NCBI RefSeq assembly: GCF_052115445.1
Contig: NZ_JBFRGR010000001.1
Span: 589,080-653,079, forward strand
DNA from: Paenibacillus_E sp052115445
GTDB lineage: Bacteria; Bacillota; Bacilli; Paenibacillales; NBRC-103111
Reading direction: 5' to 3'
DNA: 64,000 nt
Shown: piece by piece, positions 53,301-61,800 of the stretch
How the letters are laid out: the number at the start of each line of letters is the position of its first letter
How positions within the stretch are numbered: the first letter of the stretch is position 1
Program-made: the position numbers and the translations under genes
The notes under the pieces: generated by a model
What the model saw: the letters and a program-made list of their open reading frames with translations, nothing else
What the model was told of the DNA's origin: nothing
Database searches by the model: none

Positions 53301-54154
53301 ACACCTGTAACCACGCCATACGTATCGACGGTCACCGTTGCTGGATTATCCGAGCTCCAAACCACACGCTGATCCGCAGCATCTTCAGGCACTATCTGAG
53401 CGGAAAGAACTTGCTGCTTACCCACGCCAATCGCTGCCGCATCAGGCATCAGGGAAATGCTTTCAACTGGTGCATACGTATACACTCTCACATCGTCCAA
53501 ATATGAGCTTCCTGGCAGCGCCGTTCCTGTCTGCGTAAATTTAAGCGTGTTGATCGTATCCCAGGTCGCCCCTAATGTGACACCGGTTACAACTTGAACA
53601 TCATTCAACAGCACATCCGCCTTTTTGCCGGTCTGATCGATGATTGCTTTGACGCGATACCACGTATTCGGTGTATACGTCCCTAAAGACGTATTCAAGA
53701 TGGACATTTGCCCTGTTTCCGTCAGTGTGAGAAAGTTCTTCCATACGCCGCTTGTACTTTTTACATCTAGCAATCGGATATGTCCAGTGTCTTGTGCCCG
53801 TACTGACGCTTCCAGCACCACCTTGCCTGCGAGGTTCAAGCCGAATTTACCCGTGTACAGTTGGGTGCCAGCAGTACCTGACACCAGCTTCAAACTGAGA
53901 TCACTCCGACCGTAAACAGCTTCCCCAACCGTATAATCCGTTCCAGCTTTGGCATTATATAACCCCCAATTCCCTCCTACTTCCGCTGTTGGGCCTGAGG
54001 TTGAGGGCGCCGTAGGGTACGTATTGAAACTTGCAGCCACATAATTAGTTACTGCTGCCTGTGCCGTGATCTGGCCTGCCATACTGAATGGTATGAGCAG
54101 ATGACTTGCCATGGCGGCAATGAGGATGCAAGCACTCCTCCTTTTGTTAAACAT
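47372..54154 (-). CDS. Giant SLH-anchored polysaccharide lyase family 8
   Basis: A 2260-aa surface enzyme. In order: signal peptide (to about 33), LamG-like module (40-230), three bacterial Ig-like Big2 domains (230-478), the lyase (about 485-1260), two LamG-like modules (1275-1670), another Big2 (1680-1765), a linker, an unknown module, and three SLH repeats (2073-2260). The catalytic residues fit Streptococcus hyaluronate lyase spacing exactly: Asn660 (TGANRSD), His710 and Tyr719 (HTSVAYTGSYG), Arg773 and Arg777 (GRSIVR), plus the aromatic patch NWWNFEIG. ATG 54154 is chosen because GGGGGAG abuts an earlier ATG. Substrate could be xanthan, hyaluronan or chondroitin. An N lies at 50615. Confidence 0.9.
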   Translation of the reverse strand: MFNKRRSACILIAAMASHLLIPFSMAGQITAQAAVTNYVAASFNTYPTAPSTSGPTAEVGGNWGLYNAKAGTDYTVGEAVYGRSDLSLKLVSGTAGTQLYTGKFGLNLAGKVVLEASVRAQDTGHIRLLDVKSTSGVWKNFLTLTETGQMSILNTSLGTYTPNTWYRVKAIIDQTGKKADVLLNDVQVVTGVTLGATWDTINTLKFTQTGTALPGSSYLDDVRVYTYAPVESISLMPDAAAIGVGKQQVLSAQIVPEDAADQRVVWSSDNPATVTVDTYGVVTGVGVGTARITATTLDGGKVASSIITVSNNVPVTGIALPARQTVAAGGTAQLTPVITPANATNRKVTWTSDNTAIATVDVQGLVTAQSAGQAMITARSEDGGYNATTNVTVLPPGVASISLPSQVTVTKGDTITLVPTFQPAQASNQQVIWSIGDATIASVDSAGVVTGLKLGETPLTATSVDGGKTASTMIKVSEKAAASDEFERLRLKRKSGLDGGDNLDTADTDVLAKVATLTTNGQTRWSTMQKAADRQVLWMDSVVSSGNSDAIHNNISRIREMAYAYSTKGGALYHNQQLQSDIVSALEWVYVKQYNETGTAFGNWWNFEIGIPAKMTDIIVMMYDALTSEQIARYIAAIDHYTPDIQSNLFDTSSYYTGANRSDILMYKLVDAILLKSESRIRAVGSEMSPLFAYVTSGDGFYDDGSFVMHTSVAYTGSYGSVMLEGVSQLLYLLNGSPWPITDPNVNNFYKWIYDGVAPLIYKGMTMDMVNGRSIVRGSDNAQKTAAGIMSALARLALNAPAEDAQKLKSMLKSWITQDQTQFNYYNFLSSMNLIGSVKQWVSDATIVPDREAAGYYEFAGMARSLQIRDDYSFGVSKSSKRIQTYELNNGENGEGWYTGDGMTYLYNGDQSQYMEDYWATANRYRLPGTTVDTRPRVFDNYQNGDGEGKPANAWAGGVEMGSYGSSSMQLKQIGTTLQANKSWFMFGDEIVALGSGISSSDNRTIETIVEQRKLNASGDNPLIVDGQAKSSGLGWTERMSGVQWMHFSGNGAQSDIGYYFPDRPTINGLREQRTGRWSDVNQSVAQSAPVSRNYLSLWLDHGKSPQGQTYSYAILPNKTADQVKQYAEHPPYEVLVNNDQAQAVRHQGLGLTAVNFWKDQKVKADLVTSSRQAAVMIKXENNRLEVAVSDPTLENSGAIELELDRSAAGTLQADPQIMVTQLYPTIRLVVRVNGSVGRTFHVVFDTDPAKPRPSDHPPIPAIVNPRGVNSELDHSTNLYAAFDNEGNGLEAIGGGPSGWSVSSAQQTIVTLERLPEESSNILRLLDMSDQASAVATRLFPSVSELAEVEWTFAEPYGPKGEEFKLLSGETPAIRLMTRSGALYWLDGQGAEHYIQPVSAATWTKIRLTIDIPHNKYDVYVDGKLAAVGASFANPVTAISGIRFETDELQMDAILYVDDISVYRFGEQTLVYSTFNAGSGSWQVAESTTAPVQVVDDPNLNNKSILLNDNDNKFSASIKQSFAEQTGTFVAEWDLKEKNSGKTPFYELRQGEKTVVRLLTSGTLRYLYKDGKVDTLGSVPTGVWHHIRLEVDVANQKVNVYLNDVLQKAGLSFYESSSSIDNIRIYTSYGAVDAPMWIDNVKLYTYMQPVQPRGLELSTVEQAVFLDQPSGGAEQTSVSLSAEVTPSNAYDTTVRWISSNEQVALVDASGLVTAKQPGKAIITATTAHAELQTAVTVYVVPKAPELTADDAANTVTGMTAGLEFSLDGSEYSLYDVEAFKLINLNGPHQLIVRWAANESTGAPAGKVTTLRFVSLNPSTGEGAGSGSESGSATGEPPKPVTQPSTGSKDSIIPLKLSDDSIQTSKDSQGREVTTVIVDADALKQAWSPTTSAVVIAPPVSSSSFVVKLPANVLQKASETTPAGVVIIRSQQGEISLPLALFMLGGALANLSQTSASTLSVTIEKADSSMEDRVKNASGLRNVSVVGQIVDYKVTLEQEGTVVPVTQFGNLYVERTLFIPAKLNANTATAVRYDPETGDLNFVPAVFITLPNGQTEVRIKRNGTSIYTVIQGNTTFDDLVGHWSKADVDKLASKLILQGQSEGRFVPEASVTRAEFAAMLVRALGYQAKPVRQPTFNDVAPTDWFYDVVEEAVQAKLIEGIGSDMFMLNQPITREQMAVMIVSAMKLAGKQVQGDASQNTRKNFLDQSLISPWAKVSLAAALQAELMNGRSDNEIAPAANSTRAEAAVVLNRLLIYVNFMN

Positions 54155-54309
54155 GAACATCTCCCCCTCTTGATTCGATACCTACACGCTCATTATAGGA
54201 GCTATGCAGCTACTGTTATATTTCCATTTCATCCAAAGGGCTTAACAAATTATTTACACCATGTACAATATGTCCACTTCGATTAACAATACTGTTCGCT
54301 TGTGTGCCG

Positions 54310-54348
54310 AAAAAAAAGGAGCTAAGCGCCAACACCCCGCTTAGCTCC
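54310..54348 (-). terminator. Strong terminator of the GH2 gene
   Basis: Perfect 13-base arms AAGGAGCTAAGCG and CGCTTAGCTCCTT with a 9-base loop, followed on the minus strand by TTTTTT. Confidence 0.92.
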
Positions 54349-54360
54349 TTCTATATCACA

Positions 54361-57300
54361 TCACTGCAAAATCAACTGCGCTACCGCCGCCAAATCCTCA
54401 ATATCGACAATATGATCGCCATTGACATCCATTTGCTTGTATTGCTCCCAATCGGAATCAGCCGACGTTTTACCGTAAGCCGCAGCGACTTGGGCCAAAT
54501 CACCGACTGTGAATCTGCCATCGGTATTAATGTCACCAGGAGTTGCGCTTATGACACGGGATAAGAAGTGATTCAAGGCAGATTGAAGCACATTCACGGC
54601 TTGAGCGACTTGCTCAGTCGTTGCACCTGCATTGTCAGCTACAACTGTTGCTTGCGCAATGGCTGCTTGAAGATCCGCTTTGGCGCCGATCGGATATTGG
54701 CCAGCAAGGCTTCCCTCAACCGCCTGATCATGTTTATGTTGCGCATCGGTAATCAGATTTTGCAAGGCTTCTTTATTAACTAGTCCAGTGATTTGAACAG
54801 GGAAGCTGACTTGATCAAGTGTCTTTTCTTGACCGGCTCCATTCGCAAGCACGGCACTAGAAAGTAGGACTGTCGCATTCGCAGTACTTGTCAACGATTT
54901 GGCCTTCCAGTTCAACTTAAGCATACTTCCATTCACATCAGCCACACCGATATTCGCCATAATTAACCGAAGTTTCCCTGGTGTCACGGCTTTATCCACC
55001 ACAGTAACACCTGCATGCAGTTCTTCTACTGAGACAAATTCGAGTTGTGTTGGATCATACGTCACGGTCAGATCTTCCGCGTATACAGCTTCCGTAACCG
55101 AGCCAAGACTTAATGTCACACTGAATGGCTGCCCGCTGGAAACAACAGGTGGGCCTGCAAATGTGAAAGTCGGCTGATCCACAGCAGGACCTACCGAGAA
55201 ATAATCAATATCTACAGGGATGGACGTACCATCTGTTGCTGACATCGCATAGAACCCTACTTTGACATTCGATAAATTGACTGTCATCGGATCAGCCGCC
55301 TGCTGCCAAGCGGTACCATTCCAGAAGGATGTCGTGTAGACATTGCCTACCTTCGCTATCATCAGGTACACCGAATCTGTCCCCGGATGCTTTGCAACAT
55401 TGGTTGCTTTCGTGTATACGGCGTTTTTCTCAAATGCACTTTCCAGATTTTTACCAGTAGCACCCGTCGTATCCCACACATGCCCAATTCGCACATAGTT
55501 ATCTTCGTCTTGCCAAACGAGCAAACCGCCTTGCTCATAATTCTTATTCACCGAACCTGTGATTTTGGTGGTAACCACGAAATCTCCCGCTGGTGCGTTT
55601 TGCAGGAATACGTTCTTACTTGCATTGGAGTTCCCGAACATATCCCCAGCCAAAGATTGCAATCGGAGACTTCCCGGATTCGCTGTCAGACTCCATTTGC
55701 TGCTATCCTGACGGAAGATCGTCCAACTAGGCGCGAGCGTTGTGGAATCAAATGAATCTGTTGTAAAACCGTTAGGTATGGGCGCATGCACGGTAGATAA
55801 GATCTGCTGATGTGCAGCTACCAAGCTATCTAGTGCCCCTTGAATTTGACTTACCGTTGCGTTCGCATCTTGATTAACCGCCTTAGCCGCATTCAGTGTT
55901 GTCGTAAACTGATCGACGGCAGCTTGCGGATATGCGCCCGGTTGAGAACCGATACGAATGGCACCAAGAAAGCTTTCTTCTACGGCAAGTTGCGCATTCA
56001 AATCAGCTTTATTCGCTGTGCCGATCAACTCTCGGTGTGCTTTGGCGATTCGGTCAAAATCTAGCTTTTCAACTTTACGATCATACGTAAGCAGTCCGTT
56101 AATTTCATACTCAACGTCTGTAATTTGCGTATAAATCGCTGCGTTCAGACCATTCGCCTTCTGCTGTTTAAGGGAGTCGATAAAACCAATATATTTATCG
56201 GTTATTTCCTTTTTGCTGCTCATTAATTGATAGGAGAAGGTCAGCGGTGTCCATTCATGCCCTGTCACGTGCAAACCAAGTCCGCCGTACTCGCCAATGA
56301 CAGATGCTCTGTTCGCTGATCGAGCAGGTGAAGTAGGTGCCGGATAACTGTGCGCGTCGTTCAGATCGCCTACACCTGTATCCCACCAACCGCTGCTGCC
56401 GTTAATGAGGCGCGTGGAATCCCAGCTTTTTACTAGATTCACGGCATCTTTGGATAATTGGCCACCTTGATCGAATTCCCCCCAGCCCTCATTAAATACT
56501 GTCCACGTCACGATCGAAGGCGTGCTTCGAAGCTGGTCGACCATTTCCTTATATTCTTTCAACCATTGTGTTTTGGCCGCTTGGGAAATATCGCTACCTT
56601 TATTCCCTTGGCGATCCTCCAAGCTAGGCATATCCTGCCAGACCAGCAAGCCCATTTTATCTGCCCAGTAATACCAGCGTGCCGGCTCAATTTTGATATG
56701 CTTGCGCACCGTGTTCATGCCGATACGTTTAATCGTTGCCAAGTCGAATTGCAGCGCTTCTTCAGTAGGCGCGGTGTAAATCCCATCTGGGTAGTACCCT
56801 TGATCCAGCGGTCCCATCATAAAGACGGATTTGCCGTTCAACAGTGTACGCATGACACCATCAACCAGACCTGTCTTGATTTCTCTCATCCCAAAATAAC
56901 TATTTACTTGGTCAACGGATTGCGTTCCGTTCTTCAAAGTCACTTGCAGATCATAAAGAAACGGGTCGTCAGGTGACCAGAGTCTTGCATTCGGAACAGG
57001 AATGGCAATGTCCGTTCCTGGAGCTCCTGTCGCTGTGCCAACAACTTGCCCATTGACGCTAGCCTTCGCTTCTACGGTTTCACCTTGGACACCTGAAGCA
57101 GCTACTTTCAGTTTCAGCACTTGATTGGTGATATCCGGCACCATGTCGAGCTTGTCAATATGAGCTGAGGCGATAGGCTCCATCCAAACCGTTTGCCAGA
57201 TACCCGAACTTGACGTATACCAAATGCCACCAAGCTTCTTCACGGTTTGCTTCCCTACCGCTTGATCTTCCCCAGAATCCGTGTTGTCGAGCACGTTCAC

Positions 57301-58590
57301 GATCAATTCATTTTGTCCCGCCTTCAATTGATCTGTGATATCCAGGCTAAATGCTGTGAAGCCACCCTTGTGACTTCCTACAAGCTGTCCGTTGACATAC
57401 ACAGTAGCCAAATAATCAACAGCCCCGAAGTTCAACTTCACCCGTTGACCACTCCAGCTGTCAGGAATCGTAAAGGATCGCTTATACCACATTAAGCTTT
57501 CAGTACGGTGAATCCCAGAAAGAATCGACTCTGCCGCAAACGGGACGAGAATCTTCTCTTTTAAGGTTTGACCCGTCGGAAGTGTATCGCTAGCTTTAGC
57601 AGCCTGGAACTCCCACTCACCATTAAGATTCATCCATTGCTCACGGGCCAGCTGTNGACGAGGATATTCAGGTAACACGTTATTAGAGTCCAGTTGTTCC
57701 GCCCATGGTGTCATGATTTGATACGTTGAGTCATTTTTCAAAAATTTGGAGAAAGTGCCAACGGAACTTCCGTCCCCATTGAGCAAACCGCCATTACCGT
57801 CATAACTAATCCCCACCTGTGAAACATCCTTGGAGTAAATCGGATTCTCAAAGGTGAGTACGAGAACATTGTTATTCCCAGCCTGAAGTGCCGCCGATGC
57901 AATAGGCCAGCTCGTTCCAGCAACATCCACCTTTAGATGCGTGCCGAAACCACTTGCAGGCGGTGTGGATAACGCGTTATCGAAGTTAATCTCTGCCTTC
58001 GTTCCATCCGCGGAGATGCGGCCTGCGGATTTATAACCAGCAGGTGTGAACAACGCTTCTGTTGGAATCGCTTGTTTGGCAAGAGAAGGACTCGACCATC
58101 TCACATGCAGATTAGATCCGCCAGTTGCCTCGAAGTATTCGAGCTTGAAATCAACTTTCTGGCCTGCAACCAGAGCGATAGGCGTTCCCGTTTGCTCTTT
58201 ATCCCAATCATTGACCCAATGATCAAGCACAAGTTGGTTATTCACCCACAAGCGGAAACCATTGTCACCAATGATGGAGAATGTATAATTTTCGGAATAG
58301 GCAGGAACGATCGATCCCGTCCATCTCACATTCACATTATCACTTTGCCCTGTCATCAGCTTCAATGCGGTTTCCAAGGAGCTAAAATCCAAATTTGCAT
58401 CAACCGTTGTCGCTTTGAAAGTTCCAAAATTAAAGCTTGGTGAGCCTGAGCTCGTATAGTAGTCACCTTTCAAGCCATGTGTTTCAGCTTCTGCAGCCTG
58501 AACGTGATGTGTAATCGATAGGGAAGGAAGACACAAACTGACAACCATGACAAGCATTAAAAGCATTTTCTGCACGTCTTTGAACTTCAT
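54361..58590 (-). CDS. Secreted GH2 glycosidase with PA14, cohesin-like and dockerin modules
   Basis: A 1409-aa exported enzyme. In order: signal peptide (1-33), PA14 carbohydrate-binding module (38-185), a linker module (190-275), GH2 sandwich and TIM domains (about 305-855), a FIVAR-type helical module (856-930), a beta-xylosidase-type concanavalin module (940-1135), a cohesin-like module (1145-1268), a second FIVAR (1271-1344), and a dockerin with two calcium loops (DINTDGRFTVGD, DVNGDHIVDIED). The acid/base is Glu701 in FNEGWG and the likely nucleophile is Glu767 in IGEYGG. ATG 58590 is used because the signal peptide begins there. The sugar specificity (galactosidase, glucuronidase or mannosidase) is open. 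An N lies at 57656. Confidence 0.88.
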   Translation of the reverse strand: MKFKDVQKMLLMLVMVVSLCLPSLSITHHVQAAEAETHGLKGDYYTSSGSPSFNFGTFKATTVDANLDFSSLETALKLMTGQSDNVNVRWTGSIVPAYSENYTFSIIGDNGFRLWVNNQLVLDHWVNDWDKEQTGTPIALVAGQKVDFKLEYFEATGGSNLHVRWSSPSLAKQAIPTEALFTPAGYKSAGRISADGTKAEINFDNALSTPPASGFGTHLKVDVAGTSWPIASAALQAGNNNVLVLTFENPIYSKDVSQVGISYDGNGGLLNGDGSSVGTFSKFLKNDSTYQIMTPWAEQLDSNNVLPEYPRXQLAREQWMNLNGEWEFQAAKASDTLPTGQTLKEKILVPFAAESILSGIHRTESLMWYKRSFTIPDSWSGQRVKLNFGAVDYLATVYVNGQLVGSHKGGFTAFSLDITDQLKAGQNELIVNVLDNTDSGEDQAVGKQTVKKLGGIWYTSSSGIWQTVWMEPIASAHIDKLDMVPDITNQVLKLKVAASGVQGETVEAKASVNGQVVGTATGAPGTDIAIPVPNARLWSPDDPFLYDLQVTLKNGTQSVDQVNSYFGMREIKTGLVDGVMRTLLNGKSVFMMGPLDQGYYPDGIYTAPTEEALQFDLATIKRIGMNTVRKHIKIEPARWYYWADKMGLLVWQDMPSLEDRQGNKGSDISQAAKTQWLKEYKEMVDQLRSTPSIVTWTVFNEGWGEFDQGGQLSKDAVNLVKSWDSTRLINGSSGWWDTGVGDLNDAHSYPAPTSPARSANRASVIGEYGGLGLHVTGHEWTPLTFSYQLMSSKKEITDKYIGFIDSLKQQKANGLNAAIYTQITDVEYEINGLLTYDRKVEKLDFDRIAKAHRELIGTANKADLNAQLAVEESFLGAIRIGSQPGAYPQAAVDQFTTTLNAAKAVNQDANATVSQIQGALDSLVAAHQQILSTVHAPIPNGFTTDSFDSTTLAPSWTIFRQDSSKWSLTANPGSLRLQSLAGDMFGNSNASKNVFLQNAPAGDFVVTTKITGSVNKNYEQGGLLVWQDEDNYVRIGHVWDTTGATGKNLESAFEKNAVYTKATNVAKHPGTDSVYLMIAKVGNVYTTSFWNGTAWQQAADPMTVNLSNVKVGFYAMSATDGTSIPVDIDYFSVGPAVDQPTFTFAGPPVVSSGQPFSVTLSLGSVTEAVYAEDLTVTYDPTQLEFVSVEELHAGVTVVDKAVTPGKLRLIMANIGVADVNGSMLKLNWKAKSLTSTANATVLLSSAVLANGAGQEKTLDQVSFPVQITGLVNKEALQNLITDAQHKHDQAVEGSLAGQYPIGAKADLQAAIAQATVVADNAGATTEQVAQAVNVLQSALNHFLSRVISATPGDINTDGRFTVGDLAQVAAAYGKTSADSDWEQYKQMDVNGDHIVDIEDLAAVAQLILQ

Positions 58591-58785
58591 GCTTGAACCA
58601 ACCTCTCTTATTTTGGATGCATAACGTATCAAATTCGGGGAGGCCTTTCCTAGCTATGTAAAGATTCATGTTGGTATATTCAGTCTCCTCGCGCTACCTC
58701 CTTCCTTTGTTTATCCATGTTAGAACTTCTTTATTATAGAAAAATACAGCTGGTGTTGTATTTACATTAATAGGCTTTTTTATAC

Positions 58786-58834
58786 AAAAATCCCACATAT
58801 AACGATACATGTCGTATCGTCAATATGCGGGATT
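58786..58834 (-). terminator. Terminator of the GH127-like gene
   Basis: A long hairpin: AAATCCC, CATAT and ACGATAC pair with GTATCGT, ATATG and GGGATT, followed on the minus strand by TTTTT. Confidence 0.88.
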
Positions 58835-58849
58835 CCGATGATCTATGTT

Positions 58850-61800
58850 TTACTGCGAAATCATTTGCGCCATGGCTGCAAGATCAACAAGATCAATTTG
58901 ACCATCATGGTTAAAGTCTAGATTTTTCAGTTGCTCCCACGAGGCACTATTCGAAAATACACCATAGAACGCAGCTAAAATATCTAAATCATCAGTGGAA
59001 TATTTGCCATCATTGTTGAGATCACCTAGTAAAGGTGTAGGAGTAGTTGGTTCCGTGTTATCTATTGGGTCCACGTGGTCGACAAGAACCGTTAGTTGCA
59101 TCGTGTGTCCGACGGCATCTAACGTTGTTTCTGTCCCATGTTGATCCGCAATGATAACGTTCGCTAAGGAGATGACGGTGTTCGCTGTGTAGGGAATAGA
59201 CTTGGCTTTCCATTTCAGTTTAAGCAAGGAACCATCCATGTCTAAGTTACCTACTTTTGCCATTAGGAAATGCAATTGAACTGTCGACTTCGATTCGCCA
59301 ACCAGTGCAAATCCTTCTGTCAAAGCCTCTGCACCTACATATTCGACTTGGCTTGGATCATAAGTCACCGTTACATCCTGTGCATACACACTTTGGGTAA
59401 CATTCGAAACACCCATCTTTAGATCGAAGGTTTGATTCACTTGAACCACATCAGGACCCGTCAAGCTAGCGACGGCAGGGAGCGTAGGTTCAGGCTCTTT
59501 TACTTCCAGAGGTCGAACTACCACATAGTCTAGCTCATAGAAGCCCTCGCTTTTCATAAACTTGATGGTGTTCGTTCCTTCTTGGAGATCTACGGTTAGT
59601 GGGATGGCCATGAAGCGCCCCCAGTTTTGTGTACCCTGAAGTTTGATCAATTGTTCCTCGCCGTTAACGAGAACTTTTCCCGTAGCCGCAGTAAAATCGC
59701 CGCCATTGGCAAACCAGATATCCATGTTGTATGTACCAGCAGCAGGAACTTGAACGGAGTTGAAAAGGACATAGCTGTCTGGATAATCGATCTCTCCGAC
59801 ATAGCTGCCACCTGACGCACGATTATTATTTGTATTTATTTTCGCATGCCCAATTTCAGCTTGTTCCGCTTCATATTTCATGGTCACGGCCTCTTCGGCT
59901 TGTTCCGTCACCTCAGGGAAATAGGTAACTCTCAAGTTCTCAGCACCATAAGGTACTAAAGTAATATCCTCAGTCGGCTCAGTCGATAAGATTGGCCCTA
60001 CAGGAGGTTCGGTCGCTTCGACGTTATTAGCCGATTTCCCCCATGTCGGAATTTTCTTCGCTTTCGCAATTAATTTAATTGGACTCGTTGCTTGGATGAA
60101 AGGATTCTCAGGCATAGCCCCTCTCACAATTTCAATGGAATCCTCCGGATGTTCTCGATCAATCACTAATCCATAGTTCCATGGACTGCTAGATGACACA
60201 CGATATTGACTATAGCCAAGAGCGCTTGCATCAAAGCCTGGAATTGCCGCGATTGGATTGGATTGAACCTGCCAATTTTCTTGAATTTGCAGAGAGAACA
60301 CAAGCGGTCCGCGTTCAATACCAACGGAATTGTTCACCCAAGTTGATGTTTTCAATTTCATTGGCACTGTCAGCACAACACGGTCACCTGTCGTCCAAAT
60401 TCTATCGATCGTCATATACTCGCCAGCGATAACGCCTTGCTGCGCTTGACGATTTACCGTTACCGTCGGTTGATTCGCCCATGCGGGAATTCTTAACTTG
60501 AGCGGGAAGCTTACAGCTTCTGACGTAGTCACATCGAATCCGATTTGTTCCTCGAATGGATAATTCGTCGTTTCATCAATGGTGACGTTGGCATTTTTAA
60601 TTTTGGTTGAAACCCGGTTTGGTCCATACGCGATAATACCGAGTCCACCCTCAGGTGTGGCGCCCCACATATTCTTCACAAAATACGGCCAGCCCATATG
60701 CATATTAAATCGGCAGCAAGGGAAACCCGATGTTGGAGATGGCATCGTCCCATTATCATAATTCTGTTTAAAACCATGATCTGCTATATTGCTCTCAACC
60801 TGATTCGGTAAGGAATAATACTGATGGTTCTTCAACTCTTTATCCATAGCGCCAGGCAAGGAGTTGAAGGCAATTTTCTCAAGCGCATCGCCAATGTGCG
60901 GATCACCTAGAATCATTGCGGCCTCTTCGTTACTTTGCATCCGTTCTGTAATGGCACACAGTTCCACACCTTGCGTCGCTCCAATACCTGCCAACATTTC
61001 AGTGCCGGATTGCATCCCCGTGATCTGTTCATGCTTAGCCAAATTGCTGACGCNTTTTTGGAAAGCATCACGATCTTGTTCATCATGCGATCTTTGATAG
61101 TAAATGGTTGGCATTTTGATCGCTTCATTCACATTGACGGCATGGGTCGGTTGGAAATCATTGCCGAAATTTTGAAACTCATCTTTGGCATAAATATCCG
61201 AAATCGGATACCCTTGATCAGCCAATGTATCTGCTAATTGAAGTAGAAAGGCATCTTCCGTCCGGTTATACAACCAGAGCACCGTGTCAATATTGTCACC
61301 TACGCGTATTTTGCCCCAATCTCTTAACGGCCGATCAGGCAATTGAGCCACTTGATAATGAAAATATTTCGTCATGAACGGAAGCACGCGCCCATCATTG
61401 GTTGCTTCATAATAGTCTTTCATGACATACAGTGCGACCATGCGAGGCCACCAATCATCACTGCTCTCAGGTCCGAAGGAGCCATCCGCATGCTGACTGG
61501 CGAGTATTGCTTCAATCCATTTCTGTGATTTCGCAATGAGATCCTTGTCTTTTAACGTGTAGGCCAAGGGAACAAGCCCTTTCAAGTAGTAGACCGGACG
61601 CTCCCAATCGGAATCTGGCGCTGTCCCACCAAGCCAAGCCGCGTTGGTGCCAAGCTCACTGTACAAATCCTCTGCGTATCCCGTAGAATTGTCGCGCTGC
61701 AGCTCAAGTTGCTTTAGCAGCCAGCCTTTCGCCTCGATGGAACCTAGTGGAAGCGGAGTGAATGGCGTTTGCACAAGTGGACTTTTATTCGCTACAGGTG

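Noticed and set aside
9352..61054. Eleven isolated N bases as possible edits or polymorphisms
   Set aside because: Single Ns scattered over genes and gaps are better explained as unresolved draft bases; in coding regions none forces a frame break.
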